The notes under the pieces were generated by a model. It did not search any database. It was not told the DNA's origin and worked only from the letters and a program-made list of their open reading frames with translations. A DNA stretch of 64,000 bases from Strigamia acuminata (Eukaryota; Arthropoda; Chilopoda; Geophilomorpha; Linotaeniidae). A program made the translations under genes and the position numbers. Location: assembly GCA_949358305.1 (NCBI GenBank), contig OX442315.1, forward strand, positions 10,194,427-10,258,426. Direction: 5' to 3'. Of this stretch, positions 8,152 to 19,006 are shown piece after piece; within the stretch, counting starts at the first letter, position 1, and each line of letters begins with the position of its first letter.

Positions 8152-10071
8152 TCACCCCCATTGTCTGTTTCTTATCCGCTGAACGTCCACATTATGTTGT
8201 GTCTTCACAAGTTGAACAAACACTCGAAACTCATCTAATGTTTCATCCTTAAATTTTATAAATCTTGGAAAAATTCGTCGCGAATAATCGTCAACTATTG
8301 TAAATATATAACGCGAGCCAATCAATGATCCTTCCGTCATGGGTCCACACAAATCAAGATGCAACAACTGAAAGATGCCCTTTGTCTGTTCAGTATAATT
8401 CGTTTTAAATGGTAGTCTTGCCATTCGTCCTGCCATGCAAGGTCTACACACATCTGGTATCTTCTTATTTTTTATTAACATTCCTAATACTGTGCGTTTC
8501 AAATCCATAATCTTCAATGTGCGAAAATTAATGTGAGCCATCCGATAATGCCACAGTTCTATTGAATTTTGTAGCAATTGTGTGCTTTGCACACTCAAAC
8601 TCTGCCTTCCAGTCTCTTCTGTATCGGTGACTATTTTCTGCGTTCTTGTTATCAACTTTACACGCAATTTATACAAGCCATCCTGTCTTGGAATAGTTAA
8701 TAACAATTCATTGTCTTTAGAAAATATTTCACATTTATCATCATGAAATTCTAAATATAGTCCACATTTCGTCATGCATGACACTGATAATAAATTCCCT
8801 TTTAATTTTGGGACATACAAGACCTTTGTCAATTTTAATCGCTTCAGCTTGTTATTTTCTGGTAAACTTAATCGTAATTCACCCATGCCTTGAACACTTA
8901 ACCTTTTACCATCTGCTAATATCACATCCGGAATTTCAGGTGGTTGCAACTGTTGAAATATATTCTGGACCCCAGACATGTGGCTTGTTGCACCGGAGTC
9001 CAAAAACCATTCAATAAATTCGGACTTCATACTCCAGCTTTCATCTGCCTCCACTAATCTCGTGGTCCCTTGTGCAAGTTGAGTATTGAAATCCTCTTCA
9101 TCTGGGTACACGCAACATGCGTGTTCTTGTCCATCAGTTAAGCGCTGGTCATCTTTGGATGCCATGCGACTGTATCCCCTGGAACCCCGGAAACTTCCTC
9201 GTTTCATCCTCATTTGACCACCTCGACCTCTATCACTTGTACGCTGGTCATGCTGTTGTGTAGTATCCGCTGGCATCCTGCATTGTGCCATTCGATGTCC
9301 AAAACGTCCACAATTATAACACTGGATCTGGAATCTGCCTCTGCCACGTGATCTCCCATTGCTTGAGGAAGGTACAAAGTTATTTGTCCATAATCCAGTC
9401 TTCACTTTAGTGTTGTCAATCAATTTCCGCTGTTCCTCAGCCAATAATAAACGTTTCACTGTTGATACTTTAATGGAATCCACACCAATAGCATCACATG
9501 TTCTGGCCACTTGTAAATAGGCATTCGGGAGGCCACGTAATATATAAGCACACAATTCTGCTTCTGACGTTTGGTCCATCAGTAGAGTCGAAGTTGCCGC
9601 TGATGTACTCGCTAATGACGTAATTGGGGCAGACTTGATCTCTAATGACTCTAATTCTCGTGCAATGGCAGCAATCCGGTCAATATATGTGGTTATTGAC
9701 TCTTCTTTCTTCATCCTGGCAGACGTTAAGCTCAAACGCAACTGCAATCTCAATTCCGCCACTTGACCTTGACATGAGGTTTTCAAAGAGTCCCAGATGT
9801 CTTTTGCAGTTGTTTTATTTAAAACATATCTCAGTTGAGCACTGTCTATGGTACCTTGGATTATATTCATTGCCTCATAATTGTGAGAATCCCACGTTGC
9901 AATTTTAGTTGCACTGTCCTTGTCTGTCGAGTCTAGAGTACGCTTACTCGTGTCGAGCGCATCATAAACTGCTTTTGCATGTAAAATTGTACTCACTCGA
10001 TAAGACCACTCTGCCCAATTCCTGCCATTCAATTTCACCACTGTAGTTAAGTTTGAGTCCGACTTCTCCAT
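8152..10071 (-). pseudogene. copia-4 gag-protease-integrase (5' part of the polyprotein)
   Basis: Likely start MEKSDSNL at 10071; the ORF is open to 10185. Gag core with NGRNWAEWSYRV near the N-terminus; CCHC knuckle CYNCGRFGHRMAQC; protease WFLDSGATSHMSG; GAG-pre-integrase LWHYRMAHINF; integrase first catalytic Asp in LLHLDLCGPM and TIVDDYSRR. It stops at TGA 8152-8154, where an extra base before ACA GAC AAT shifts the frame so that the second catalytic motif (TDNGGEF) is read out of frame. Confidence 0.8.
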
Positions 10072-10189
10072 GACCAAAAGGAATGAAATGAAACGTGTGT
10101 TCCAATCCAAACCAAAAAATGTCACTGTACAATTCAGCAGTAAAAATTCTTCTTTTTTTTCTTCAAAAAAAATCTTCAATACCAACTTT

Positions 10190-10203
10190 GCGAGCCCATA
10201 ACC
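10190..10203 (-). other. copia-4 primer binding site of the half-tRNA-iMet type
   Basis: Two nt inside the 5' LTR the minus strand reads GGTTATGGGCTCGC. The first ten bases match the Drosophila copia primer site, which pairs with the anticodon-side fragment of initiator tRNA-Met rather than with a tRNA 3' end. Confidence 0.6.
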
Positions 10204-10205
10204 TT

Positions 10206-10389
10206 TGTTGGTTTCAATAAATTCATATTCAAAAATAAAGTGAGACTTTGGTCTCTCCTTTTACACACAAACATTTACTTATCGTAATCCATTTTCTTTC
10301 AATACATTTTTGTCTACAGTCTCTTAGCAACAACAACAAAAGGTTTCAGTAACAATTATACATTTATGATTTTGATTTATACATTAACA
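10206..10389 (-). repeat. copia-4 5' LTR
   Basis: 184 bp, nearly identical to 6874-7057. Followed on its right by AAAAC. Confidence 0.9.
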
Positions 10390-10417
10390 AAAACAACTGG
10401 TTAATGGACATTGGCAA

Positions 10418-10940
10418 TAGGGTTGTGCAGTTATTTTGTTTTGAGAGTGCGGTGCAGTTTCCAAAAAAAACAGCAATGCATGCGGTATATCACAAAACCG
10501 CAAAAACCGCAAAACTGCAAAAAACCGCATAACCGCAAAAAAATGCATAACCCCAAAAATCCGCACAGCCACAAAAATCATTTTTTTTTATCGGTTTTCA
10601 TTGATTTTCACTGATTTTTGTTCGTTTTTATCGGTTTTTTTGTCTGTTTTTACCTGTTTCTATCCGTTTTTATCACTTTTTTTTGCAGGTCCTTGACTAT
10701 TTGTACTTGTAAAGTTTTGCAGTTATCTGCGGTTTTGCAGTTTTATGCGGTTTTGCGGTTTAATGCGGTTTTGCGGTTTAATGCGGTTTTGCGATTTTGC
10801 ATTTTTTTGCGGTTTTTTGCGGTTTTTTGCGGTTTTTTGCGGTTTGCGGTATATCGCGTTGCAGTTTTTTGTAAAAATCGCAGTGCGGTTTTGGAAAAAA
10901 CAAAACCGCGGTGCGATATTTCGCATTCGTGAACAACCCT
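10418..10940. mobile_element. hAT-type MITE / foldback element, interrupted by gypsy G
   Basis: Begins TAGGGTTGTGCA at 10418. The matching right terminus (TAGGGTTGT on the other strand) ends at 60544, because G inserted into the terminal ACCCT. The 8-bp duplication ATTGGCAA flanks it at 10410-10417 and 60545-60552, the size used by hAT transposases. The left arm is rich in AAAACCGC, the right arm in GCGGTTTT, so the RNA would fold into a long hairpin. No coding capacity; about 524 bp without the insertion. Confidence 0.85.
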
Positions 10941-11125
10941 TAATGTGTTCTTTGGTCTCGATGAATTGTTATAAAGTTGTGATATGTGGAAGTTGGTCAA
11001 GAAGCAGCCATGTTGTTGGTGAAAATTAACATAAGAGATTTATTCAACAGAATTGTACAGGGGGCGCTGCGGAAGGCAAGCGCGTCATAAAATAACAATA
11101 AACAAAATGGAGTTCGGACACTCCA
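10941..11125 (-). repeat. Gypsy G 3' LTR
   Basis: 185 bp; on the minus strand it starts TGGAGTGTCC and ends CACATTA. An AAGGGGATAC purine stretch (complement of 11126-11135) just before it is the polypurine tract. Confidence 0.85.
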
Positions 11126-11247
11126 GTATCCCCTTAATTGATGACCAATCAGGGGAGCAATTACTCCAACAAAAGGTTGACATTTCAAATTGACATTGTA
11201 ATAAACGAATCAATAAACAATAATAACAACAAACACGAATGAGTTAA

Positions 11248-11730
11248 TTATTTGCTGGGGAAACCGTAAAACTGCGTATTTTTCCTTTTTCTCGCCGACC
11301 GTCTGGAGTGAGCAGCTGGTGGAGGCGATTGCGGCAACGGCTGGAGCACATGCGGAGGCGGCGGAGGAGCAGGAAGCAACAGTGGAAGCGCAGGGGGCAA
11401 CGGCGCAGGCAAAAGTTGTAGCGGCGGAGTTGCAGGCGCGTTAGGCAAGTTCTGGTTACGCGCGGGCATTACCAGCTGAGGATGAGGTTGAGGCAGGACG
11501 ACAGGCGGAACCAAACATGCAGTTTGTGGCATTACGAATGGGCCCGAGCTGCATTCATCCCCTTCAATTGGAAGAGGTGGTCCAATTGTCGCACGCTTCC
11601 GCAACTGGTCAACGTGACGAGACCACAACACTCCGGACGCAATTTCGATAACGTACGTGGTCGATGAAACCTTCTCCTTCACGACTCCCGGAATCCACTT
11701 TTCAGTGTGTCTGTAGTCCCGGGCAAAAAC
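11248..11730 (-). pseudogene. Gypsy G integrase C-terminus and proline-rich tail
   Basis: Picks up right of copia-1: YRHTEKWIPGVVKEKVSSTT followed by VLWSRHVDQLRKR, the C-terminal integrase module. A long P/L/A-rich tail ends in a basic SRRSARKRK stretch. Stop at 11248; 122 bp of 3' UTR precede the LTR. Confidence 0.8.
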
Positions 11731-12295
11731 TGTTGGTGCGCTTTGCATCATTTACTTCAAAATGTGGTCAAATATTATATTATATTTGTATTTCTCGATA
11801 TTTGTTTCATTAGTTACCATATTTCGATGTATTAGTTAATTTCCATTATGTAATTCATGTTTTCAATCATTTATTAGGCATTGAGCACAATGCACTTAAT
11901 TATTGATCATTAAGCATTAGGCATCTTGCTTTAGTTAGCAATTCAGTTGTATTTATCGTTCGCTTTCAACGCCAGATGGCGTTACTGTTCACTTATGTTT
12001 TCCAACATGGCGCAGCACAGGTGTGCTCGCCTCCTCTGTAATTTTCTCCAAGGTTCAACTGTGAAATGGAACCGAATGTAAGCATTCTCGTTATAATAAA
12101 TTATTTTATTGTTTTTAAACACCTTGTGTGTTTATTTTGCGGCGTATAAGTGCCATTGGCACGGCCGAACTGTGTCCGAACCGCAACCCGCAACGTCGCC
12201 AGTGCGTACGCGTAGTACGCCGCCATTGCTGCTTTTCAGACACGTTTTCGTTCTTTTGCACGATTAATTCGTGCGATTTGTCCATCTCTGCTACA
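11731..12295 (+). repeat. copia-1 5' LTR
   Basis: 565 bp, with a polyadenylation-like AATAAA-type stretch near 12098 (taataaatt). Ends CTCTGCTACA. Confidence 0.9.
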
Positions 12296-12297
12296 GT

Positions 12298-12308
12298 TGG
12301 TAGCAGAG
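12298..12308 (+). other. copia-1 primer binding site, initiator tRNA-Met 3' end
   Basis: TGGTAGCAGAG two nt after the LTR is the complement of the CTCTGCTACCA acceptor end of tRNA-iMet. The LTR's own end, CTCTGCTACA, can pair with it. Confidence 0.8.
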
Positions 12309-13374
12309 GATGGTTGGCTTTCCAACAAGACACGCCAAACTGCGCTAATTTATCACTGAATTTCGCAAATTCGCGATTTTCGGCGATAATTGTATATTTT
12401 CAGGTCCCGACGAATTCCAACAGCGATTTCCTGCTTGCAGCAACGAATTCCGACGTGGATCAACGACTACATTCGAGATTCACGACCATTTTTACCAATA
12501 ATCGGAAAATTGACGCGTTTTTCGCGAATTTTCCGGGTTTGTTTTGTATTTTCAGATTTTCGCCGGAATTTCGCCACTTTTCGCACGTTTCACGGTGTGA
12601 GACGTCGATTCCCGCTTCTCACAACGTCCCGACGACGTTGTACAACTGTTATCTCGCTAATTATCGCCGAAAATTCCGCGGGTTTCGCGAATTTCACGGC
12701 GATTACTTTATTATCAGTCTTCACGGCGATTTTTGATTTCAACGACGTCGCAACGACGTTCGACAACGTCCACGATACGTTATCATCGAGAAACGGGCGA
12801 TTCCCGCTGCATTGCACCCCGGCGTGCTTGCAGTATCGACGATTTTTGAATTTCGACTCGTTTTGCGTGTTTTTCGATAAAAACACAGGTTTAGCACCGT
12901 TGTGCATGCGCTTTTCGGTGATTTTTCTACAAAATCACCCCGTGTTCTCTGATTGCACGAGGTTGTGGATTTCCATAACAGATTCATCTATTTCTCCTTA
13001 TTTCGAAATTACATTGTTAGATTTTAAGTTATTTTGGTTGGGTCACTTAGCATCCACTTTGCCCTTTTGTCCAGTCGGGCAAGCAAAGTGTGTATTCTTA
13101 ATCAAGGCAATTCCTGCGCCACCTAACGTTTCCGTGGCCCCAGGCGGTTTGCAAAGGGCGTTAGGGGAATACTTGATTAAGGTTATTTGTGCCAATTGTA
13201 GCATTGGCATCCCCTTTTTGGTTTCCGCTTTGACAGTGCTCCGTTTAAGTGCAACGATCAGTGCCACGTGTTTAAAGTGCATCGAACTATTGTGCATCGA
13301 TAACCGTTCTACGCATTTGCCAGTGCCACTTCCAATTCCACGGTATTTTTCGCGTCTGTGTTTTGGTATTCACC
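12309..13374 (+). other. copia-1 untranslated leader
   Basis: About 1.06 kb rich in TTTTCGCGAATTTT-like and CGACGT motifs. ATG-less stretches alternate with short ORFs; the long frame 12390-13469 overlaps gag out of frame and shows no protein signature. Similar GC/AT-patterned leaders occur in copia-2 and copia-3. Confidence 0.6.
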
Positions 13375-16300
13375 ATGCAGAAATCTTCCGACCAGCAGGG
13401 ATTGCGCACACCCATACTCTCGGTGGGAAATTACGAGATGTGGGCGCGCAGCATGAAGATGACGCTTAAATCTGAAAGTTTGTGGCACCACGTCACGGAA
13501 GAGGATGAGGAGGATTTTAAGAAGACGGCTGACCCGAAGGAGCTAAAGAAATACAAACGCCGGAAAGATAAAGCGCTAGGCTTGATTTTCTGTTCCGTCT
13601 CAGAGGCGAAGAAGTCCGCCCTGGACAATTGTGATACGCCTAAGCAGGCATGGGACATTTTAGCGAAAATCTACGCGCCAAGCTCGCGCGCCCGGAAGGC
13701 GGCCCTTCGGCGGGAATTTCTCGGCCTTCGCTTACAAAAAGGCGAAGAAATGGCGGATTTTCTTGGACGAGTGGACTTCCACGTCCAGAAATTAAAGGAT
13801 ATCGGGGAGAAAACTTCGGAGGATCATCATGCTTACCAGTACTTGGACATGCTCCCCCCCGAATATTCACAAGTATCCTTCGCCATTTACCATTGGGAAG
13901 ACCCGAAGTTCAAACCCCAAGCTGTTGCAGATCAACTCCTGTCTGAGTACATGAGACTCGGATCGATGAGGTCACACGATCAATCGTCATCGTCTTCCCA
14001 GGCTTATTCGACAGATAAATCCCGCGGCCGATCTCGATCTCAACGTCCACTTTCCACTGTTACGTGCTTTAATTGCGGCCAGATGGGGCACTACGCAAAT
14101 AAGTGTCCCGAACCACGTAAACAACAGTCTTCTAACCCGTCAGCGACTCTTCAAAGACCTTCTAGAAGCAGAAGCCGCAAACGGGGGAAAAATAATCCGA
14201 ACAAGGCCAACGACGGTCGTCCAAGGGGAAGTTCGCAAGTGAAACGCGAATCTACGTACTTCGTCAACGCACCCCCGCAGATTACCGAATCACCGACGGC
14301 CCATTTTATGCAGTCCCACGAGTGGATCGTGGACTGCGGCGCAACAGACCACGTCACACACGTTTCCTCGTGGTTCACTGATTTTGTCAAACTCGTGCCC
14401 TTCGACATCGAATTGGGGCAAGGCACTTCACAGGTTACTGGCAAGGGGACAGTACGAATCGAAACTTTAATCGACGGATGTCAGTGTTCAGTCAACTTGG
14501 TCGACGTGCTGTATGCTCCGAATTTTGAAGCTAATCTAATCTCAGTGTCGAGAATTGACAAACGTGGTCACCATATTCATGTATTTAATGGACAGATCGA
14601 TGTCTACGAGACCGACTTTCATCGCCCTGGTCTCCGAGCTAAAGTTAGAGGCGGTCTTTACTACGTCGACGGCTTGTGTCCACCCGTGTCTACGGCTACG
14701 AGTGCCGTTTCTGTTTCGGGACCTCCACCTCCAGTAAAGACTTTGATTACCGTTGAGGAAGATTTTGTTAAAGTCCCAAAACCGAAAAAGAGACAAAAGG
14801 AACGCGAGACGTCTGATTTCCGGATTGAATTTCCGCCATTACCACAGGCGACACTTCCCATTCCTACTCCGAAATCTCCTCCCGCTCCTGCTCCCACTCC
14901 GACACCTATCCAAGCCGATCCCGTATCCGAATCACATCAATCCTATGTCGACATACTAAAGTCGATTCCATTCGCCCATGTTCCTCCTCCTTCACCTTCT
15001 TCCGGAACCAGCCCGAAAAAGGTCGCGGCGCCGACTTCGAAAAAGGATGCTACTGGAATATAGCACAGTCGACTAGGACATTTGCATACGAATGCTATGA
15101 AGCTTTTGGCGGCGAATGAGCAGGTTTACGGGATAGAACCCAGCGAAGTCATGAAAGAACTGGCCTGCAATCATTGTCGCATCGGTAAATCGACGAGGGC
15201 ATCCCACAAACCGGATGATCACCCTATCATGACAAAAGCTTTGGATTTACTCCATATGGATCTGTGGGGCCCACACCAAGAGGATTCGATCGGCGGCGCA
15301 TGTTTTGTCTTCACGATTATAGACGACGCCACCCGCTATACGTGGATGTTTCCGTTGGCCAACAAATCACAGACTTTTGAATGCTTCAAAGACTTTGTGT
15401 CCCGTATTGAGCGAGTAGCGGACACTCGAGTCAAGGCCATCCGGACCGACAGGGGCGGCGAGTTCATGTCGAACGAATTCGCCGAATATCTACGTAAAAG
15501 TGGGATTCAGGCCCAACGCACGAACCCGTCATCACCGCAAATGAACGGCTCGGCCGAACGAATCAACCGGACGATGGCCGATTTCATGCGACCAACACTG
15601 GACGAAGCTCGACTGCCAGAAGGACTTTGGGCAGAAATTGCCGTTACATTTGCTTATCTTAAAAACCGCTCACCCCATTCACGATTAAAGAATGAAGTGC
15701 CTTACATCCTTTGGCGTCAGCGGGCATTATCGGTTCGACATCTTCGCAAACTTGGATCGAAATGTTGGGTGCATTTCACCGCGCCCGGACGTAGCAAATT
15801 GGCACCTCGTGCGTGGGAAGGTTATCTAGTTGGTTAAGCGTCGACAACACGCGGATACCGTGTGTGGAACCCCGTTGATAATAAAGTCGTTGAATCAATT
15901 CACGTAAAAATCGACGAGAGGCAATCTTTTCGACGAACTCAACGACCCGCTAATACGAACAATCAATATTTTACTGAACCGGAATCTGAATTACCTGCCC
16001 AACAATCGTCTCACGTCAAGTTTGACGATCACATTGAGTATTTGCAATTTCCAAAGGACTCCGATTCAGATGATAGAGGGGACACGACGGACGACTACGA
16101 TTCTGATGATTCAGCGCCACCACGTTCTCCTCCACCGGGTTTACGATCTCCTCTGCCAGGCTTACAGTCACCTCCGCCTGGTTTTGAACCCGCAGTCCTG
16201 GGAGCAGAGGCGATGCCATTGATGCCGCCCATCGAAATCACGTTGCCCCATGACCTGACTCGGGATGCCTCTCTTGGTACGACTCCAACAGGATCTCCAT

Positions 16301-18201
16301 TGGATTCTCCTCCGGGTTCCCCTCCGAGAAACGTGGCGACGAGAAGAGGATCTGCGCCTGCACGCCCTCCTGAGGCACCTGTGATTGTCGACACCGGTAG
16401 TACGACATATAAGTGGCGCCCAGTCGGAGGCAACAATCCTTTCAGTAACTGGCGCCGCGAAGAACATCTTCGTAAAGATCAAATTCCAGGCCAAATTAAG
16501 ATCGATGTTTACTACTTTCCGAAGCCCGGCGTTCGTCTTCGTTCTAGGCCCGACATCCAAGCTTATTGCAACAAGGAGGGATTACTCTACGATGAAAGCC
16601 TGTTCTTCTTCGGAAACATCGAACACCAATTACCTGTCGTCCCGCCGATCCGCCATTGTGTTCATCTTTGTCGACGTGAACCTGGATTTTACGCAGAGGC
16701 TGTCAAGTTTCCCGATGCGCCCAAGTGACAAGGCGCCATCGATGAAGAACTCGATACTTTTAAGAAGCGAGAGGTGTATCAGGAAGTTCCAAAACCCCCG
16801 AACACCACCATTCTTGGCTGTAAATGGCTATTCAAACTGAAGACGGACGCATCGGGACAGATTACGAGATACCGCGCTAGATTAGTCGCGCAAGGATTCC
16901 GACAGACCCTCGGCGTCGATTACGACGAGGTCTTCAGCCCCGTCGTGAACTTCGTACTCATCCGATTCTTCTTTTGTCTCCTCGTGATTCTACAGGGTTG
17001 GAAAGACGCTCACCTTGACGTGAAGTGTGCTTATCTTTACGGTGAGCTTGAGCACCGAGTCTATATGCGAATCCCCGCCGGTGCCTACTGTTCGAACCCG
17101 AATAACGTCTGGCTCCTTATCAAATCACTGTACGGTCTCCACCAATCTGGCCGTCAGTGGTACGAAAAGTTAGATGCGACGCTACGCGAACTCGGATTCC
17201 GCAAACTTCCTGCTTGCAACTGTGTGTATATTTTCGGAACTTCTGCCGTAATGCTGGTCTACGTGGACGACATCGTTCTTTTCTACTCGACAGACAGCAT
17301 TTTTGATCAATTCATCCGGCTAATTTCTTCAAAGTTCGAGATCGTCAACCTCGGGCCCATCTCTCGATTGCTCGGCGTCGACTTCATCAGATCCGCAGGA
17401 AGGGTTTTCATTGTTCAACGGGCATACATCGACAAGATGCTCAAGAAGTTCGAGGTTACGGCGGACAAGATGATTAAAGTCCCCGTTACACCAGGGACAA
17501 CTTTGAAAAAGGGGTCCACCGAAAATCTTTCCGACTTCCCGTATCGGTCGTTAATCGGATCGCTTTTGTTCCTCGCCTCTCGTACTCGACCAGACATCTT
17601 ATATTCCGTTATCGCGTTGTCGCAATACAACACCTGTTACGACAAAACCCATATTCGTGCGCTTCTTCAGGTTCTCCGCTATGTTGCGAATACGGCCGAC
17701 TACGCGATCGAATTGTCTGGATGTACGACGAGCCAGTTATGGGCATACACCGACGCTTCCTGGGCCTCCGACACCGAAACATCGCTCAGCTTCGGAGGTT
17801 TTATAACCTATATCGACCAAGTCCCCATCGGCTGGTACTGTAGGAAGCAGTCTTCGGTTGCGTGCTCGACGATGGAAGCGGAATTTATCGCCCTCGTCGA
17901 GTGCGTAAAGGAGCTCTACTGGCTTGACGACATTTTTGCAAAACTCCCGTTTCTCAACCGCATCTCTCGCCCTCTCGTTTATTCCGACGCTTTAGCGTCG
18001 ATTCAGTTTACTTCGAACGACGTCGAGAACGCGAAAACCAAACATATTCGCGTAAAGTACCACTGGTTGCGGGAGTGGTATCTGGCAAAGTGCTTCGATT
18101 TACGGAAGATCCCCGGTGAAACGAACGTAGCCGATATTTTCACCAAATGGCTCGGATCCGAACGACTCCGAATGCTCACCGCGGGAATTTTCTGCCAGTA
18201 A
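13375..18201 (+). pseudogene. copia-1 gag-pol polyprotein with three in-frame stops
   Basis: One frame from ATG 13375 (MQKSSDQQGLRTP; upstream ATG 13363 also possible) to TAA 18199-18201. CCHC knuckle CFNCGQMGHYANKC; protease WIVDCGATDHVTH; integrase HMDLWGP, RTDRGGEFMS and NGSAERINRT (D,D,E); RT with YDEVFSPVVNFVLIR and VYVDDIVLF; RNase H AYTDASWAS and STMEAEFIAL. Interruptions are TAG 15061 (Trp in copia-2), TAA 15835 (Tyr in copia-2) and TGA 16726 (Trp in copia-2). There are no frameshifts, so inactivation is recent. The nearest relative in the window is copia-2. Confidence 0.9.
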
Positions 18202-18441
18202 CCGATTTCGACATCTTTGTTTCCCATCGTATTTTCGGACACTCTTTAGTTATTTTCCCGGATTTGAGGTTTTATCGCGTAGTTAGATTGGGAATTCTGA
18301 GCTTAGTTAAGTGATGTAAACGAAAGTACCCGACGCGATAATTCCGAAATTTATTGTTTTCTTTTTCTATTTGGACACCGAAAGATCCCGTGTTCTATTT
18401 AAGTTATTGTACTTCAACCCATTTTGAAGTATGGGGGGATT

Positions 18442-19006
18442 TGTTGGTGCGCTTTGCATCATTTACTTCAAAATGTGGTCAAATATTATATTATATTTGT
18501 ATTTCTCGATATTTGTTTCATTAGTTACCATATTTCGATGTATTAGTTAATTTCCATTATGTAATTCATGTTTTCAATCATTTATTAGGCATTGAGCACA
18601 ATGCACTTAATTATTGATCATTAAGCATTAGGCATCTTGCTTTAGTTAGCAATTCAGTTGTATTTATCGTTCGCTTTCAACGCCAGATGGCGTTACTGTT
18701 CACTTATGTTTTCCAACATGGCGCAGCACAGGTGTGCTCGCCTCCTCTGTAATTTTCTCCAAGGTTCAACTGTGAAATGGAACCGAATGTAAGCATTCTC
18801 GTTATAATAAATTATTTTATTGTTTTTAAACACCTTGTGTGTTTATTTTGCGGCGTATAAGTGCCATTGGCACGGCCGAACTGTGTCCGAACCGCAACCC
18901 GCAACGTCGCCAGTGCGTACGCGTAGTACGCCGCCATTGCTGCTTTTCAGACACGTTTTCGTTCTTTTGCACGATTAATTCGTGCGATTTGTCCACCTCT
19001 GCTACA
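18442..19006 (+). repeat. copia-1 3' LTR
   Basis: Copy of 11731-12295, preceded by the polypurine tract at 18430-18441 (atggggggattt region). Confidence 0.9.

Larger units (their letters stand above)
6874..10389 (-). mobile_element. Ty1/copia element copia-4, RT region deleted, TSD AAAAC
   Basis: LTRs 6874-7057 and 10206-10389 (184 bp each, TG...CA, one difference seen: C/T at ttact[c/t]atcg). The 5-bp duplication AAAAC is at 6869-6873 and 10390-10394. Internal order on the minus strand is gag, protease, integrase, RNase H. The whole reverse transcriptase segment is absent. A frameshift lies just before the second catalytic Asp of the integrase (about 8163-8170). Non-autonomous relic, lying in gene B intron 3. 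Confidence 0.9.
11731..19006 (+). mobile_element. Ty1/copia element copia-1, full-length with three nonsense codons, TSD AAAAC
   Basis: LTRs 11731-12295 and 18442-19006 (565 bp, TGTTGG...GCTACA, one difference seen: ccat/ccac near the end). AAAAC duplicated at 11726-11730 and 19007-19011. Inserted in the integrase region of gypsy G. The long 5' leader (about 1.05 kb) is followed by a single gag-pol frame. Confidence 0.92.

Noticed and set aside
10411-11029. ORFs rich in FCGFLRF or NRKKPQK
   Set aside because: They only translate GCGGTTTT/AAAACCGC repeats of the hAT MITE.
12298-12308. tRNA gene remnant
   Set aside because: Only the acceptor-end complement is present and it lies directly inside the LTR; it is a primer binding site.
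12128-12736. ORFs across the copia-1 LTR and leader (also 18839-19114)
   Set aside because: They start in LTR sequence and continue into the leader or gypsy G; not conserved between copia-1 and its relatives.
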